A stretch of DNA of 64,000 nucleotides from Bog-532 sp965277615 (lineage in GTDB: Bacteria; Actinomycetota; Actinomycetes; Streptosporangiales; Streptosporangiaceae). The stretch spans positions 1,860,001-1,924,000 of the forward strand of contig CBDIDG010000006.1 in the NCBI GenBank assembly GCA_965277615.1, in the 5' to 3' direction. Of the stretch, positions 32,707-41,052 are shown in pieces. Made by a program: the position numbers and the translations under genes. The notes beneath the pieces were generated by a model that saw only the letters and a program-made list of their open reading frames with translations, was not told where the DNA came from and searched no databases. Positions within the stretch are counted from its first letter, which is position 1. Each line of letters opens with the position of its first letter.

Positions 32707-33997
32707 CGGCCTGGGCGTAGGTCTGGGTCCCGGCTTGGGACTGGGTCTGGGTCCCGGCTTGGGACTGGGATTGGGTCTCGTGCTGGGCGAGCAGGGTCTG
32801 CCAGGCGGCGGGGGTGAGCGAGTAGGCGCTGGCGGCACCGGTGACGAACTGGCGCCACAGCGCGGGGCGGACCAGGGTGGCCAGGGCCGCCGCGATACCG
32901 GGGATCGCGGCGGCCGGATCGGCGCCGGCCCCGGGCCAGCGCACTGGAGTCAGCTCCTCGATGCTGTGCCGGTAGGGTCCGCCGCGGGTCAGGACGTGGC
33001 CCAGCTCGCGGGCGACGTCGCGGCGGCGCCCGCTGCAAGCGGCCGCGCCGAGGATGGCCAGCAGGGTCTGGTGCGTCTGCACGCCGGGGTGACCGGCGGC
33101 CTGCGGGCGGGCCGTCCCTGACCGGGCCACCTCGACCAGGGCGCCGGTCAGGTCGACCCCGGACAGCTGCGCGTTCACCGGCTCGACCAGCCGGGGGTTG
33201 ATGTCGATGAAAACGGGCCCCGCGGCGGTCAGGATCACGTCGGCCGACAGCGCACCGTGCCAGTTCAGGGCCGCACCCAGCATCGCGAGGTGGTCCCGGG
33301 CCGCGGGCAGGCTGATGCCCCGCTTGTGGCTGGCGCCGCCGCTGACCCCCTCCCGGACCCGCTCCGCGGCGTGAAAGGCGACCAGCTCACCGCGGGCGAA
33401 GACCGACTGGACCATGATCAGCGGCCCGCGGGCCGGCTGCTGCACGAGCACGGGCTGGCGCCAGTCCAGGCGGGCTGCGTACCGGCACAGGTCACGCTCG
33501 GAGGCGATCCGGCGGACCCCGGCCGACGCGGTGCCGATGGGCGTCTTGACGAATACGGGCAACGGGCCGACGCCAGCCAGATCGTCCGGGCTGGCCACGA
33601 CCGACGCTGATGGCTGGGGCAGGCCGAGCCGGTCCAGGGTCCGGTAGGCCGAGACCTTGTCCTGCACCTGGCGCAGCGCGGCGAAGTCCGGTACCGCGGT
33701 CAGCAGCCCCGCGCCGGCGATCCGCTCCCGGGCCAGCGACATCACGGTCACCTGTTCCTGGACGGGTAGGAACAGCTCGCAGCGACGGCGAACGGCCACG
33801 GCCAGCGCGGCGTCCAGCCAGCCGCCAGGATCAGCGCCGAGACCAGGCACGCGATGTACCGCGCGCACGTGCCGGGTCAGCCGGGTCAGGCACAGCGGGT
33901 CCGGGGACAGGGCCTCGACCCGATGGCCCGCCGCGGACAGCAGGGTCGCGCACTGGCGGGCGGTCAGCCCGGCGCCGTCACTGAGGAGAACGAACAC
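32684..33997 (-). CDS. ATP-grasp domain protein
   Basis: A 437-residue ATP-grasp ligase-like protein. The pre-ATP-grasp region starts VFVLLSDGAGLTARQCATLL; the ATP-grasp core has VFVKTPIGTASAGVRRIAS and VFIDINPRLVEPVNAQLSG with metal-binding residues. It is like carbamoyl-phosphate-synthase-type ATP-grasp proteins of unknown substrate. GTG at 33997 was chosen because GGAGGTGG precedes it. The C-terminal tail QSQSQAGTQTQSQAGTQTYA comes from a 24-bp tandem duplication, and its last 23 bases overlap the 3' end of the convergent permease gene. It is divergent from a TetR gene. Confidence 0.82.
   Translation of the reverse strand: MFVLLSDGAGLTARQCATLLSAAGHRVEALSPDPLCLTRLTRHVRAVHRVPGLGADPGGWLDAALAVAVRRRCELFLPVQEQVTVMSLARERIAGAGLLTAVPDFAALRQVQDKVSAYRTLDRLGLPQPSASVVASPDDLAGVGPLPVFVKTPIGTASAGVRRIASERDLCRYAARLDWRQPVLVQQPARGPLIMVQSVFARGELVAFHAAERVREGVSGGASHKRGISLPAARDHLAMLGAALNWHGALSADVILTAAGPVFIDINPRLVEPVNAQLSGVDLTGALVEVARSGTARPQAAGHPGVQTHQTLLAILGAAACSGRRRDVARELGHVLTRGGPYRHSIEELTPVRWPGAGADPAAAIPGIAAALATLVRPALWRQFVTGAASAYSLTPAAWQTLLAQHETQSQSQAGTQTQSQAGTQTYAQAVTGHFPR
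32720..32767. repeat. Two exact 24-bp tandem repeats in the ATP-grasp 3' end
   Basis: A 24-base unit (starting GGTCTGGGTCCCGGCTTGGG) occurs at 32720-32743 and 32744-32767, then a degenerate third part. It encodes a Gln/Thr/Ala-rich tail on the minus strand. Confidence 0.9.
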
Positions 33998-34010
33998 GGC
34001 CACCTCCATT

Positions 34011-34038
34011 GTATATATTGTAAGCATACGTCATATAC
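34011..34038. promoter_or_regulatory. AT-rich inverted repeat between ATP-grasp and TetR genes
   Basis: GTATAT (34011-34016) and ATATAC (34033-34038) bound an imperfect inverted repeat of about 15 bases per arm (11 of 15 matching), in the divergent region. It is the likely operator of the TetR protein and overlaps both promoters. Confidence 0.55.
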
Positions 34039-34069
34039 TTTCCGTGTCCGACCATTAAAGGAGGGCTCG

Positions 34070-34615
34070 ATGAGCCGGAGACGCCAGATCGACCGGGACG
34101 CGATCCTCGACGCGGCCCTGCTGGTGGCCGACGAGCACGGCCTGGACGCGGTGACCATGCAGGCGGTCGCGCAGCGGCTCACGGTGACCCCCATGGCGCT
34201 CTACCGCCACATGGACGGCAAGCAGACCCTGCTGGACGGGTTGGTCGAGCGGCTGCTGACCAGCTTTCCGCTCCCCCCGGCCGACGGGCCGTGGGCGGAC
34301 CGGCTGATCGCCACGGCGGCGGCGATGCGCTCCACCGCGCGGCAGCACCCCACCGTGTTCCCGTTGCTGCTGACCCGGCCCGCGATGACGCCGGCCGCCC
34401 GCCGGGTGCGCGATTTTGTCCAGGGCGCGCTGCTCGAGGCCGGTCTGGACGAGGCGGCCGCCGCCCGCGCGGAACGGCTGATGAGCACGACCGTGCTCGG
34501 GTTCGCCGCCAGCGAGGCCGCCGGGCGGTTCCGGCACCACAGCCAGGCGGTCATCGACGAGGACTTCGCCACGCTGCTGGGCTGGCTCCGGCTGGTCCTG
34601 GTCGCCGCTCCCTGA
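34070..34615 (+). CDS. TetR-family transcriptional regulator
   Basis: A 181-residue TetR regulator. MSRRRQIDRDAILDAALLVA is followed by the HTH MQAVAQRLTVTPMALYRHMD. The C-terminal domain is short, with WADRLIATAAAMRSTARQHP typical of TetR_C class. The start ATG at 34070 has AAAGGAGGG before it. It diverges from the ATP-grasp gene over an AT-rich inverted repeat, so it probably represses that gene and itself. Confidence 0.88.
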   Translation: MSRRRQIDRDAILDAALLVADEHGLDAVTMQAVAQRLTVTPMALYRHMDGKQTLLDGLVERLLTSFPLPPADGPWADRLIATAAAMRSTARQHPTVFPLLLTRPAMTPAARRVRDFVQGALLEAGLDEAAAARAERLMSTTVLGFAASEAAGRFRHHSQAVIDEDFATLLGWLRLVLVAAP

Positions 34616-34947
34616 TAGCGCCCGGCCTGGCCGCTCCCTGCCGAGGCGCGCTGCGCTTCTTGCTGTTATCACTTAATCGTGGAACTATCGCTCGTTCTTG
34701 CTGTTATCAGCGCGGCGCTTCCTGGGTGCCGGGTTCGCAGGATGTTGCCTGAGTGCGGGGTTCGCTGATTTACCGTGTGCAAAAACTGTCGCCCTGGTGA
34801 CAGTTTTTGCACACGGTAACGGGTGCTGATCGTGTCGGGCGGAGGTGGCGAGGTCTGGAGTCCAGGGGGTAACACGGAGCGGCGCGGCGATGGCTTCGGC
34901 GATAGGTGCGGCGTGGGGTGGCGCTGAGCTGAACCGCATCGCGGTGG
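34616..34947. other. Intergenic region with direct repeats and a long hairpin
   Basis: About 330 bases without a gene, between convergent genes. TTCTTGCTGTTATCA occurs at 34657-34671 and again at 34695-34709. A 21-bp perfect hairpin lies at 34770-34819. Degenerate repeats of GCGAACCC..GCACnCAGG (minus strand) lie between them. Confidence 0.7.
34770..34819. repeat. Perfect 21-bp inverted repeat (hairpin)
   Basis: Arms 34770-34790 and 34799-34819 are exact complements around the eight-base loop GCCCTGGT. The stem contains GTGCAAAAACTG and is AT-richer than its surroundings. No U-run follows, so it is not a typical terminator. Confidence 0.95.
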
Positions 34948-35940
34948 TCACCAGCTGATTACGGCCTCCACTGGCCTGTGGTCGCTGCCGTTGGCCGGCC
35001 CCACCCAGGCGCTGTCCGGCTGTACGCCTCGGACGAGGATCTGGTCGATCCGCACCACCGGGAAGGAGGCCGGCCAGGTGAAGCCGAAGCCGTCCCCGGC
35101 CACGGCCTGGGCCGGGTGCAGCTGGGCGGTGAGGCCGGCGAACGCCCGGTCTTCCGTGGTGCCGTTCAGGTCGCCGAGCAGCAGCACCCGCTGACTCGGA
35201 TCGGCGGCGATGGCCTGGCCGAGAGCCTGCAGGCCGATGTCGCGCGAGGCCGTCCAGTAGCCGGCCCTGGGATTGACCCGTACCGACCCCGGGTGGGCCA
35301 CGTAGACCGTCAGCGGCCCATGGCCCGTGGCCACCGTGGTCCGCAGCGCCCGGTTCGGGGCCATCTTCTGGCTGGCCGGTTTGGTGGCCGCCAACGGACC
35401 GTAGTCCACGATGTCGATCGGCTGGGTGCCTGACAGCGGCCGCTTGCTCCACAGGCCGACCGTGCCCTGCACCGCGTGGTACGGGTACGCCTGGGCCAGC
35501 CCCTTGTCGTAAACGCCCACCGCCTGCGGGGTCAGTTCCTCCAGCGCTAGCACGCCGGCGCCGGAGGCGGCCAGGTTGCGGGCGGTGCCGGCCGGGTCGG
35601 GGTTGCCCGCGTTGACGTTCTCGCTGGCCACGGTGAGGAAACCGCCGGGGTGGGATTTGTCGCTGAGCACCCCGCCGAAGAGGTTCAGCCACACCACGGC
35701 CGGCAACACCAGCGCGGCCAGCGCGACGGCGGAGCGACGCCACAGCGCCCCGGCCAGCAGCACCGGGATGAGCAAGCCGAACCACGGCAGGAAGGTCTCC
35801 ACCAGGCTGCCGAGATTCCAGCCCCAGTCCGGGATCTCGGCGTGCAGCAGCATCACCAGGGCCAGGAGCACCGCCAGCGCCGCCAGCACCGGGCCGCGCT
35901 TCCATGGCCCCGGCCACGAGCCGATTCGGATCGGCTTCAT
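34948..35940 (-). CDS. Membrane-anchored endonuclease/exonuclease/phosphatase family protein
   Basis: A 330-residue protein. Three N-terminal membrane helices (VLAALAVLLALVMLLHAEI, FLPWFGLLIPVLLAGALW, AVALAALVLPAVVWLNLFGG) precede an EEP domain: ENVNAGN, VLALEELTPQAV with the catalytic Glu, VLLLGDLNGTTEDRAF and the terminal NGSDHRPVEAVI with the general-base His. The catalytic face would be extracytoplasmic. Substrates of this EEP group are unknown; phosphodiesters are likely. Its ATG overlaps the stop of the carboxypeptidase gene (ATGA), so the two are co-translated. Confidence 0.9.
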   Translation of the reverse strand: MKPIRIGSWPGPWKRGPVLAALAVLLALVMLLHAEIPDWGWNLGSLVETFLPWFGLLIPVLLAGALWRRSAVALAALVLPAVVWLNLFGGVLSDKSHPGGFLTVASENVNAGNPDPAGTARNLAASGAGVLALEELTPQAVGVYDKGLAQAYPYHAVQGTVGLWSKRPLSGTQPIDIVDYGPLAATKPASQKMAPNRALRTTVATGHGPLTVYVAHPGSVRVNPRAGYWTASRDIGLQALGQAIAADPSQRVLLLGDLNGTTEDRAFAGLTAQLHPAQAVAGDGFGFTWPASFPVVRIDQILVRGVQPDSAWVGPANGSDHRPVEAVISW

Positions 35941-36989
35941 AGGTTGACGCGGGAGTCGAGGGCGGACTCCAGGGCCAGCACGAGGTGGTGGCCGGCTTGC
36001 AGTGCGTTCGGCAGGATGGTCCCGGCCATGCCGGGCTGCCCCAAGGTGGCGGCCACGATCAGGGTGCGGTGCCCGTTGACCTCCGGCCAGGCCGCGACGA
36101 GAAGGCAGCCGCCGGCGGCCTGCGTGCTGCCGGTCTTGAGACCGACGATCCCGTCCTGGCCCAGCAGCGTGTTGGTGTTGCGGACCACGCCGGCCACGGG
36201 AACGACCGCCGTGGACTCCGCCGTGATCGCGGCCAGCGCGGGCACTCCCATCGCCGCGATGCCGAGGCGTACCTGATCGGCCGCGGTGCTGGTGGTGGAC
36301 GGGTCCAGGCCGGAAGGGTCGGTGTAGCTGGTGCCGGTCATGGCCAGGCTGCGGGCGGCGGCGTTCATCCGGGCTGCGAACGCGGCCTGGCCGCCCGCGT
36401 CCCACCGCGCGAGGATCCAGGCCATGTTGTCCGCTGACGGCAGCAGTAGCGCCTCCAGCGCCTGGCGCTCGGTGAGCGTCTCCCCGGCGGCGACCGCCAC
36501 CAGCGAGTCACCGGCGGCGACCTGCGCCGGGTACTCGGCTGCCTCCGACGGCTCGACCGTGACATCTGGACCTGATCCGTGCCCGGACAGGGGATGGTCC
36601 TGCAAGATCACGTACGCGGTCATCAGCTTGGCCACGCTGGCGATGGGCACCGGCCGGGTCGCGCCCGGGCCGTCCGTCACGCCGTAGCCGCCGATGCCGG
36701 CGGCCGAGACCCCGTCGGCCGGCCACGAGACCGCGCCCAGCTTCGGCTGGCCCGGAGGGGCAGACCTGGCCGCTGGCGTGGACGTGCCGGAGGGCCACGC
36801 CGTCGGCCAGGGCAGGGCCGCCGGCCGGGAGGGAGACCTGGGCAGCTTCGCGGCGGCCAGGCTGGCCAGGCCGCCGACTGCGGCCAGGCAGGCGAGCGCG
36901 ATCAGGAGCGTCTGGCTTGTCCTGCGCCGCCGGTGACCGGCTCGTGTTCCGGCCGGGCCCCGCGGGGGCCGATTGATGGTTGGGTGCAC
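35937..36989 (-). CDS. Serine-type D-Ala-D-Ala carboxypeptidase
   Basis: A 350-residue penicillin-binding protein of the S11 type. An N-terminal membrane anchor (residues 25-48) is followed by a Pro/Ser-rich linker. The active-site motifs are SVAK (Ser118, Lys121), SADN (from Ser185) and KTG (Lys285). The enzyme trims the terminal D-Ala of peptidoglycan side chains outside the membrane. The start GTG is at 36989. It is divergent from an OmpR-type response regulator and coupled to the exonuclease-family gene, suggesting control by that two-component system. Confidence 0.9.
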   Translation of the reverse strand: MHPTINRPPRGPAGTRAGHRRRRTSQTLLIALACLAAVGGLASLAAAKLPRSPSRPAALPWPTAWPSGTSTPAARSAPPGQPKLGAVSWPADGVSAAGIGGYGVTDGPGATRPVPIASVAKLMTAYVILQDHPLSGHGSGPDVTVEPSEAAEYPAQVAAGDSLVAVAAGETLTERQALEALLLPSADNMAWILARWDAGGQAAFAARMNAAARSLAMTGTSYTDPSGLDPSTTSTAADQVRLGIAAMGVPALAAITAESTAVVPVAGVVRNTNTLLGQDGIVGLKTGSTQAAGGCLLVAAWPEVNGHRTLIVAATLGQPGMAGTILPNALQAGHHLVLALESALDSRVNL

Positions 36990-37135
36990 GCCTGCGACGG
37001 TGCGGTACCGGCTTCACCAGCAGGTCCGGGTGCCGTCACGGCTGTGTCACAGCGGACGCCGGAGGGGGACCTGTGACACGGTCATGACAATCCCAGGACT
37101 GGCTCATGACCTGAGCGCCGCGATAATGGCGGGTA

Positions 37136-37810
37136 ATGGCAACCGTACTGCTGGTCGAGGACGATCCGGCCGCCCGGCAAGGCCTGGAACTGGCGCTGCG
37201 GCGTCTCGGCTACGCCGTGCGTGCCGCCGACAGCGGCGAGGCGGCGCTGCGCGATTTTCCCGACGCCGCCGCGGACGTCGTGGTGCTCGACCTGATGCTC
37301 CCGGGACTGGACGGCTTTGAGGTCTGCCGGCGGCTGCGTCGCGGCGGCGACATCCCGGTCATCATGCTGACCGCACGGGGCGACGACCTGGACATCGTCG
37401 GGGGCCTGGAGGCCGGCGCCGATGATTACGTGGTCAAGCCGGTGGAGCCGCGCGTGCTCGATGCCCGCATCCGCGCTGTGATCCGCCGGACAGCCCGGGC
37501 CGGCTCGCCCGCGGAGACGTACGGCGAGCTCGTGATCGACCGCGGCTCGCTGATCGTCCGGCGGGACGGCCGGGACGTCGCGCTGACCCCGACCGAGCTG
37601 AGGCTGCTGCTGGTCCTGTCCGGCTCGCCGCGGCAGGTGTTTTCCCGGGAACAGCTTCTCGACCTGGTCTGGGAACACGATTACCTCGGGGACTCCCGGC
37701 TAGTCGACGCCTGCGTGCAGCGGCTGCGGGCGAAGATCGAGACCGACACGTCCGAGCCCCGCTACATCCAGACCGTCCGGGGCTTCGGGTACCGGTTCGG
37801 GCCGGTGTAG
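37136..37810 (+). CDS. OmpR/PhoB-family response regulator
   Basis: A 224-residue response regulator. The receiver domain has acidic residues in LLVEDDPAA, the phospho-acceptor Asp52 in VVLDLMLPG and Lys101 in YVVKPVEPR. The C-terminal winged helix (from about 130) reads LTPTELRLLLVLSGSPRQVF and ends YIQTVRGFGYRFGPV. It is followed 22 bases on by its kinase. The carboxypeptidase gene on the other side of the promoter region is a likely target, suggesting cell-envelope sensing. Confidence 0.93.
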   Translation: MATVLLVEDDPAARQGLELALRRLGYAVRAADSGEAALRDFPDAAADVVVLDLMLPGLDGFEVCRRLRRGGDIPVIMLTARGDDLDIVGGLEAGADDYVVKPVEPRVLDARIRAVIRRTARAGSPAETYGELVIDRGSLIVRRDGRDVALTPTELRLLLVLSGSPRQVFSREQLLDLVWEHDYLGDSRLVDACVQRLRAKIETDTSEPRYIQTVRGFGYRFGPV

Positions 37811-37832
37811 CCGAGAGTAGGAGGACTGCCCG

Positions 37833-38954
37833 ATGCGAACCCGCCTGGTCGTTGCGTTCATCATCGTGGCGCTGCTGTCCGCCCTGGCCTCGTCGTGGTT
37901 CCACACCTTGATCGGGGCTTATCGTCTCCCGACCTGGCTGGACGGTGTGATCGTCGGGCCGCGCTGGCTGCAGGGCCTGGTACACAGCGTTCCGGGGCAG
38001 GCCGTACCCCATCCGATACGGCATACCGCTCTGGTCTTCTTCGGGGTGGCAGCGGGGTCCCTGCTCGTGATCATCACCACTCTGGCCATCGCCGCGTCCC
38101 GGCCGGTCCTGCTGCCGGTGCGACGGCTGGCCCGGGCCGCGCAGCGGATGTCCGGCGGCGACCTGTCGGTCCGGATCCAGCCGCGGGGCCGCGACGAGCT
38201 GGCTCAACTGGTCACCTCGTTCAACGGGATGGCCTCGGCCTTGGAGGACAAGGTGGGCGAGCTGGAGCAGATGGGCGCCCGCGCCCGGCAGTTCGCCGGT
38301 GACGTATCCCATGAGCTGCGAACTCCGCTGACCGCGATGACCGCGGTGGTCGGCATACTCCACGAGGACGCGGGGCTGACCGGGGACGCCGCGGTGGCCG
38401 CGCGGCTGGTCGGACAGGAGGTCAAGCACCTCAACCGGCTGGTCGAAGACCTCATCGAGATTTCCCGCTTCGATGCCGGCACCGCGCAGCTGGTCACCGA
38501 TGAGGCAGATGTCGCGAACGCGGTCAGCCAGTGCCTGCACGCGCGGGGCTGGTCCGGCGTCGGCACGGACGTGCCGGCCGGGCTGGCAGCACGGCTGGAC
38601 CGCCGCCGCTTCGATGTCATCCTGGCCAACCTCGTCGGCAACGCCGTGCGTCACGGCGGCCCGCCGGTGACCGTGAGGGCCCGCATCCAAACCGGTGGCC
38701 AGGGCGGCGGGCAGCTGGCCGTCGAGATACGAGACCACGGCCACGGGCTGCCCCCCACCGCGATCCCGCACCTCTTCGACCGGTTCTACAAAGCCGACAC
38801 GGCCCGGGCGCGTTCCGAGGGAAGCGGCCTGGGCCTGGCCATCGCCTTGGAGAACGCGCGCCTGCACGGCGGTGACCTCCACGCGGGCAACCACCCGGAC
38901 GGCGGCGCGGTGTTCACCGTAAGCCTCCCGCTGAACGGGCCAGGATCACGATGA
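37833..38954 (+). CDS. Sensor histidine kinase
   Basis: A 373-residue HAMP-type kinase. Two membrane helices (6-22 and 66-88) enclose a small 45-residue outer loop with Trp-rich sequence LPTWLDGVIVGPRWLQGLVH. HAMP follows (90-142), then the HisKA box FAGDVSHELRTPLTAMT with His160, the N box LVGNAVRHGG and the G box GSGLGLAIALEN. AGGAGG lies upstream of the ATG. The small outer loop suggests intramembrane or peptide sensing. It forms a two-component system with the preceding gene. Confidence 0.94.
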   Translation: MRTRLVVAFIIVALLSALASSWFHTLIGAYRLPTWLDGVIVGPRWLQGLVHSVPGQAVPHPIRHTALVFFGVAAGSLLVIITTLAIAASRPVLLPVRRLARAAQRMSGGDLSVRIQPRGRDELAQLVTSFNGMASALEDKVGELEQMGARARQFAGDVSHELRTPLTAMTAVVGILHEDAGLTGDAAVAARLVGQEVKHLNRLVEDLIEISRFDAGTAQLVTDEADVANAVSQCLHARGWSGVGTDVPAGLAARLDRRRFDVILANLVGNAVRHGGPPVTVRARIQTGGQGGGQLAVEIRDHGHGLPPTAIPHLFDRFYKADTARARSEGSGLGLAIALENARLHGGDLHAGNHPDGGAVFTVSLPLNGPGSR

Positions 38955-38978
38955 CACACCCTGTGCTGGGCCGCGGGT

Positions 38979-39926
38979 TCAGGGCCGGGGATGGTCGGGG
39001 AGCCAGGGGCGGAGCTTGTCGGGGTTGCGGACGGCCCAGATGCGGCTGATCCGGCCGTCGGCGATGCCGAACGCGAACACGGCCGCGAGGACGCCCTCGT
39101 AGGTCGCCACCAAGCCGGGCTGGCCGTTGACCGTGCGCTCGACGATGGTCAGGCCCGGCGCCCGGGCGGTGAGATCGGTCAGGTACCGCGCGATCTGCTC
39201 GCCGCCGTGGATCGGGTCCAGCGCGGCCGGGACCAGGCCGCCGCCGTCGGCGATGGCCGTGGCCCGGGGGTCGAGCAGGCTGACCAGGGCGTTGATGTCC
39301 TGGGCTTCCCAGGCCCGCTTGAAGTCGCGGACTACGGCGGCCTGCCTGGCCGTGGGGGCCGCGGCCGGCTGGGCCGCGCCGACGCGGCGGCGGGCGGAGG
39401 ATGCCAGCTGGCGGCAGGCCGCCGGAGTGCGGCCGGTGATCTCAGCGACCTCCGGGAACGGGTAACCGAAGATGTCGTGCAGCACGAACGCCACCCGCTC
39501 GGCCGGGGTCATCGCGTCCAACACGACCAGGAACGCCATGCTGACCGACTCGTCCAGGGTGACCCGGTCGGCCGGGTCGGCGGGCAGGCCGCTCTGCCCC
39601 GCGCTGGCCCACTCCCCCGGTTCGGGTAGCGGCTCCGGAATCCACTCACCCACGTAACGCTCCCGCCGGACTCGCGCCGAGCGAAGCTGATCCAGGCAGA
39701 TCCGGCTGGCCACGGTGGTCAGCCAGGCACCGGGCGACTCGATGGCGTCCTGCTGCGCTGGCGACAGGGCGTACCAGCGGGCGTAGGTGTCCTGCACGGC
39801 ATCCTCGGCGTCGGCCAGCGAGCCGAGCAGCCGGTAGGCCAGGTTGAGCAGCTGACGCCGCTCACCCATGACCGCGCTCAAGCTCGGGTCGGGTGCGCCG
39901 GGTCCTTCATCAGCTGGGGTGCTCAT
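38979..39926 (-). CDS. ECF sigma factor with SnoaL-like C-terminal domain (SigJ type)
   Basis: A 315-residue ECF41-type sigma factor. Region 2 is LLNLAYRLLGSLADAEDAVQ then DTYARWYALSPAQQD; region 4 is AERVAFVLHDIFGYPFPEVA and GRTPAACRQLASSARRRV. A SnoaL-like domain from about 205 ends NPDKLRPWLPDHPRP with the 'NPDKL' motif of ECF41 sigma factors, which controls activity in that group. The ATG at 39926 was chosen as the start. It is divergent from the YceI-SnoaL pair, a plausible target. Confidence 0.92.
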   Translation of the reverse strand: MSTPADEGPGAPDPSLSAVMGERRQLLNLAYRLLGSLADAEDAVQDTYARWYALSPAQQDAIESPGAWLTTVASRICLDQLRSARVRRERYVGEWIPEPLPEPGEWASAGQSGLPADPADRVTLDESVSMAFLVVLDAMTPAERVAFVLHDIFGYPFPEVAEITGRTPAACRQLASSARRRVGAAQPAAAPTARQAAVVRDFKRAWEAQDINALVSLLDPRATAIADGGGLVPAALDPIHGGEQIARYLTDLTARAPGLTIVERTVNGQPGLVATYEGVLAAVFAFGIADGRISRIWAVRNPDKLRPWLPDHPRP

Positions 39927-40048
39927 CTGCCGTTGGCCTTCCTGATCGCCTGGGCCTACCCACTCGACGAGATAGCGCGCCACAGTGTCAGGGCCTCACA
40001 CTCCGGTGGGCCACCTCGTCGAGGTGGTCAGACGACAAGGAGGCAACC

Positions 40049-40600
40049 ATGCCAGCATCATCGGGGCAACTAGCCCCACCCGCGCTGCAGGATCTGCTGA
40101 CGGACGGGACCCTGGCCGGGTCGTGGACCCTGGACCCGGGCGCGTCCAGCGTCCGGTTGAAGGCCAAGGTCATGGGCCTGATCACCGTGAACGGCGGGTT
40201 CAGCGAGGTCACCGGGGCCGCCACCGTACAGCCGGACGGCACGGTCCGCGGCCGGCTCACGGTGGGCACGGCGTCCATCGACACCAGGAACACCCGGCGC
40301 GACGTCCATCTGCGGTCGGCTGACTTCTTCGACAGTGACAACAGTCCGGACATCACCTTTGCCGCCAGCGGCATCCGGCCCCAGGGCCAGGGCGTGGTCG
40401 TGACCGGCGCGCTGACCATCCGCGGCCAGACCCGGCCGCTGTCGGTCCAGACCACGGTCTCCGTCCGCGGCGACGGCGAGATCGGTCTCGACGCCGCCGT
40501 CCAGATCAACCGGGCCGACTTCGGGATCACCTGGAACGCGCTCGGCCTGACCTCGATGCACGCCACCGTCACCATCCACGCCACGTTCGTCCGGGAGTGA
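40049..40600 (+). CDS. YceI-family lipid-binding protein
   Basis: A 183-residue YceI protein. The lipocalin-like fold shows in LAGSWTLDPGASSVRLKAKV, then GFSEVTGAATVQPDGTVRGR, the conserved DTRNTRRDVHLRSADFFDSD and ITIRGQTRPLSVQ-type sequence, ending in SMHATVTIHATFVRE. No signal peptide is present, so it is cytoplasmic. The family binds isoprenoid or fatty lipids. AAGGAGG at 40037-40043 marks the start. The next gene (SnoaL) follows within a few bases. Confidence 0.9.
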   Translation: MPASSGQLAPPALQDLLTDGTLAGSWTLDPGASSVRLKAKVMGLITVNGGFSEVTGAATVQPDGTVRGRLTVGTASIDTRNTRRDVHLRSADFFDSDNSPDITFAASGIRPQGQGVVVTGALTIRGQTRPLSVQTTVSVRGDGEIGLDAAVQINRADFGITWNALGLTSMHATVTIHATFVRE

Positions 40601-40605
40601 GCGCG

Positions 40606-41052
40606 ATGAGCGACCTGCAGGCCATCGCCGACCGCGTCGAGATCGAGGCGCTGCGGGGCGAGTTCACCGACGCGGTCATGATGCGCGACTACGACCGGGC
40701 CGCATCGCTGTTCACCCCGGACGGCGCGCTGCGGATGCCCAACATCCCGGCCGAGCTGACCGGGCCGGACGAGATCCGGGCCTGGGGGACACGGGTGCCG
40801 GAGCTCGTGGATTTCCTGGTCCAGAACACGCACCCGGGCACGATCCAGCTGGACGGCGACCGCGCGTCCGGGCGGGCCTACATGCAGGAGCTGATCCGCA
40901 CCCGCGACGGCCGGTCGGAGGTGAACTACGCCATCTACCACGACCGCTACCAGCGCACCGGTGACGGCTGGAAGTTCACCGAACGGGTCTACGAGGTCCG
41001 GTACCACGACACCACTCCGCTAGCCGGATCACCGCCCCAGCCGCGCAGCTGA
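40606..41052 (+). CDS. SnoaL-like / nuclear transport factor 2-fold protein
   Basis: A 148-residue NTF2-fold protein. ADRVEIEALRGEFTDAVMMR, then DYDRAASLFTPDGALRMPNI gives the cone-shaped pocket with an Asp, and EVNYAIYHDRYQRTGDGWKF is the closing strand pair. Such proteins act as isomerases, hydratases or sensors. ATG at 40606 follows GGGAG by eight bases; a GTG at 40597 overlapping the YceI stop is the alternative. It forms a two-gene unit with YceI. Confidence 0.85.
   Translation: MSDLQAIADRVEIEALRGEFTDAVMMRDYDRAASLFTPDGALRMPNIPAELTGPDEIRAWGTRVPELVDFLVQNTHPGTIQLDGDRASGRAYMQELIRTRDGRSEVNYAIYHDRYQRTGDGWKFTERVYEVRYHDTTPLAGSPPQPRS

Noticed and set aside
37136..38954. VanR/VanS-type vancomycin resistance system
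   Set aside because: A carboxypeptidase lies nearby, but no vanH, vanA or vanX genes are present, so a general envelope two-component system is the safer call.
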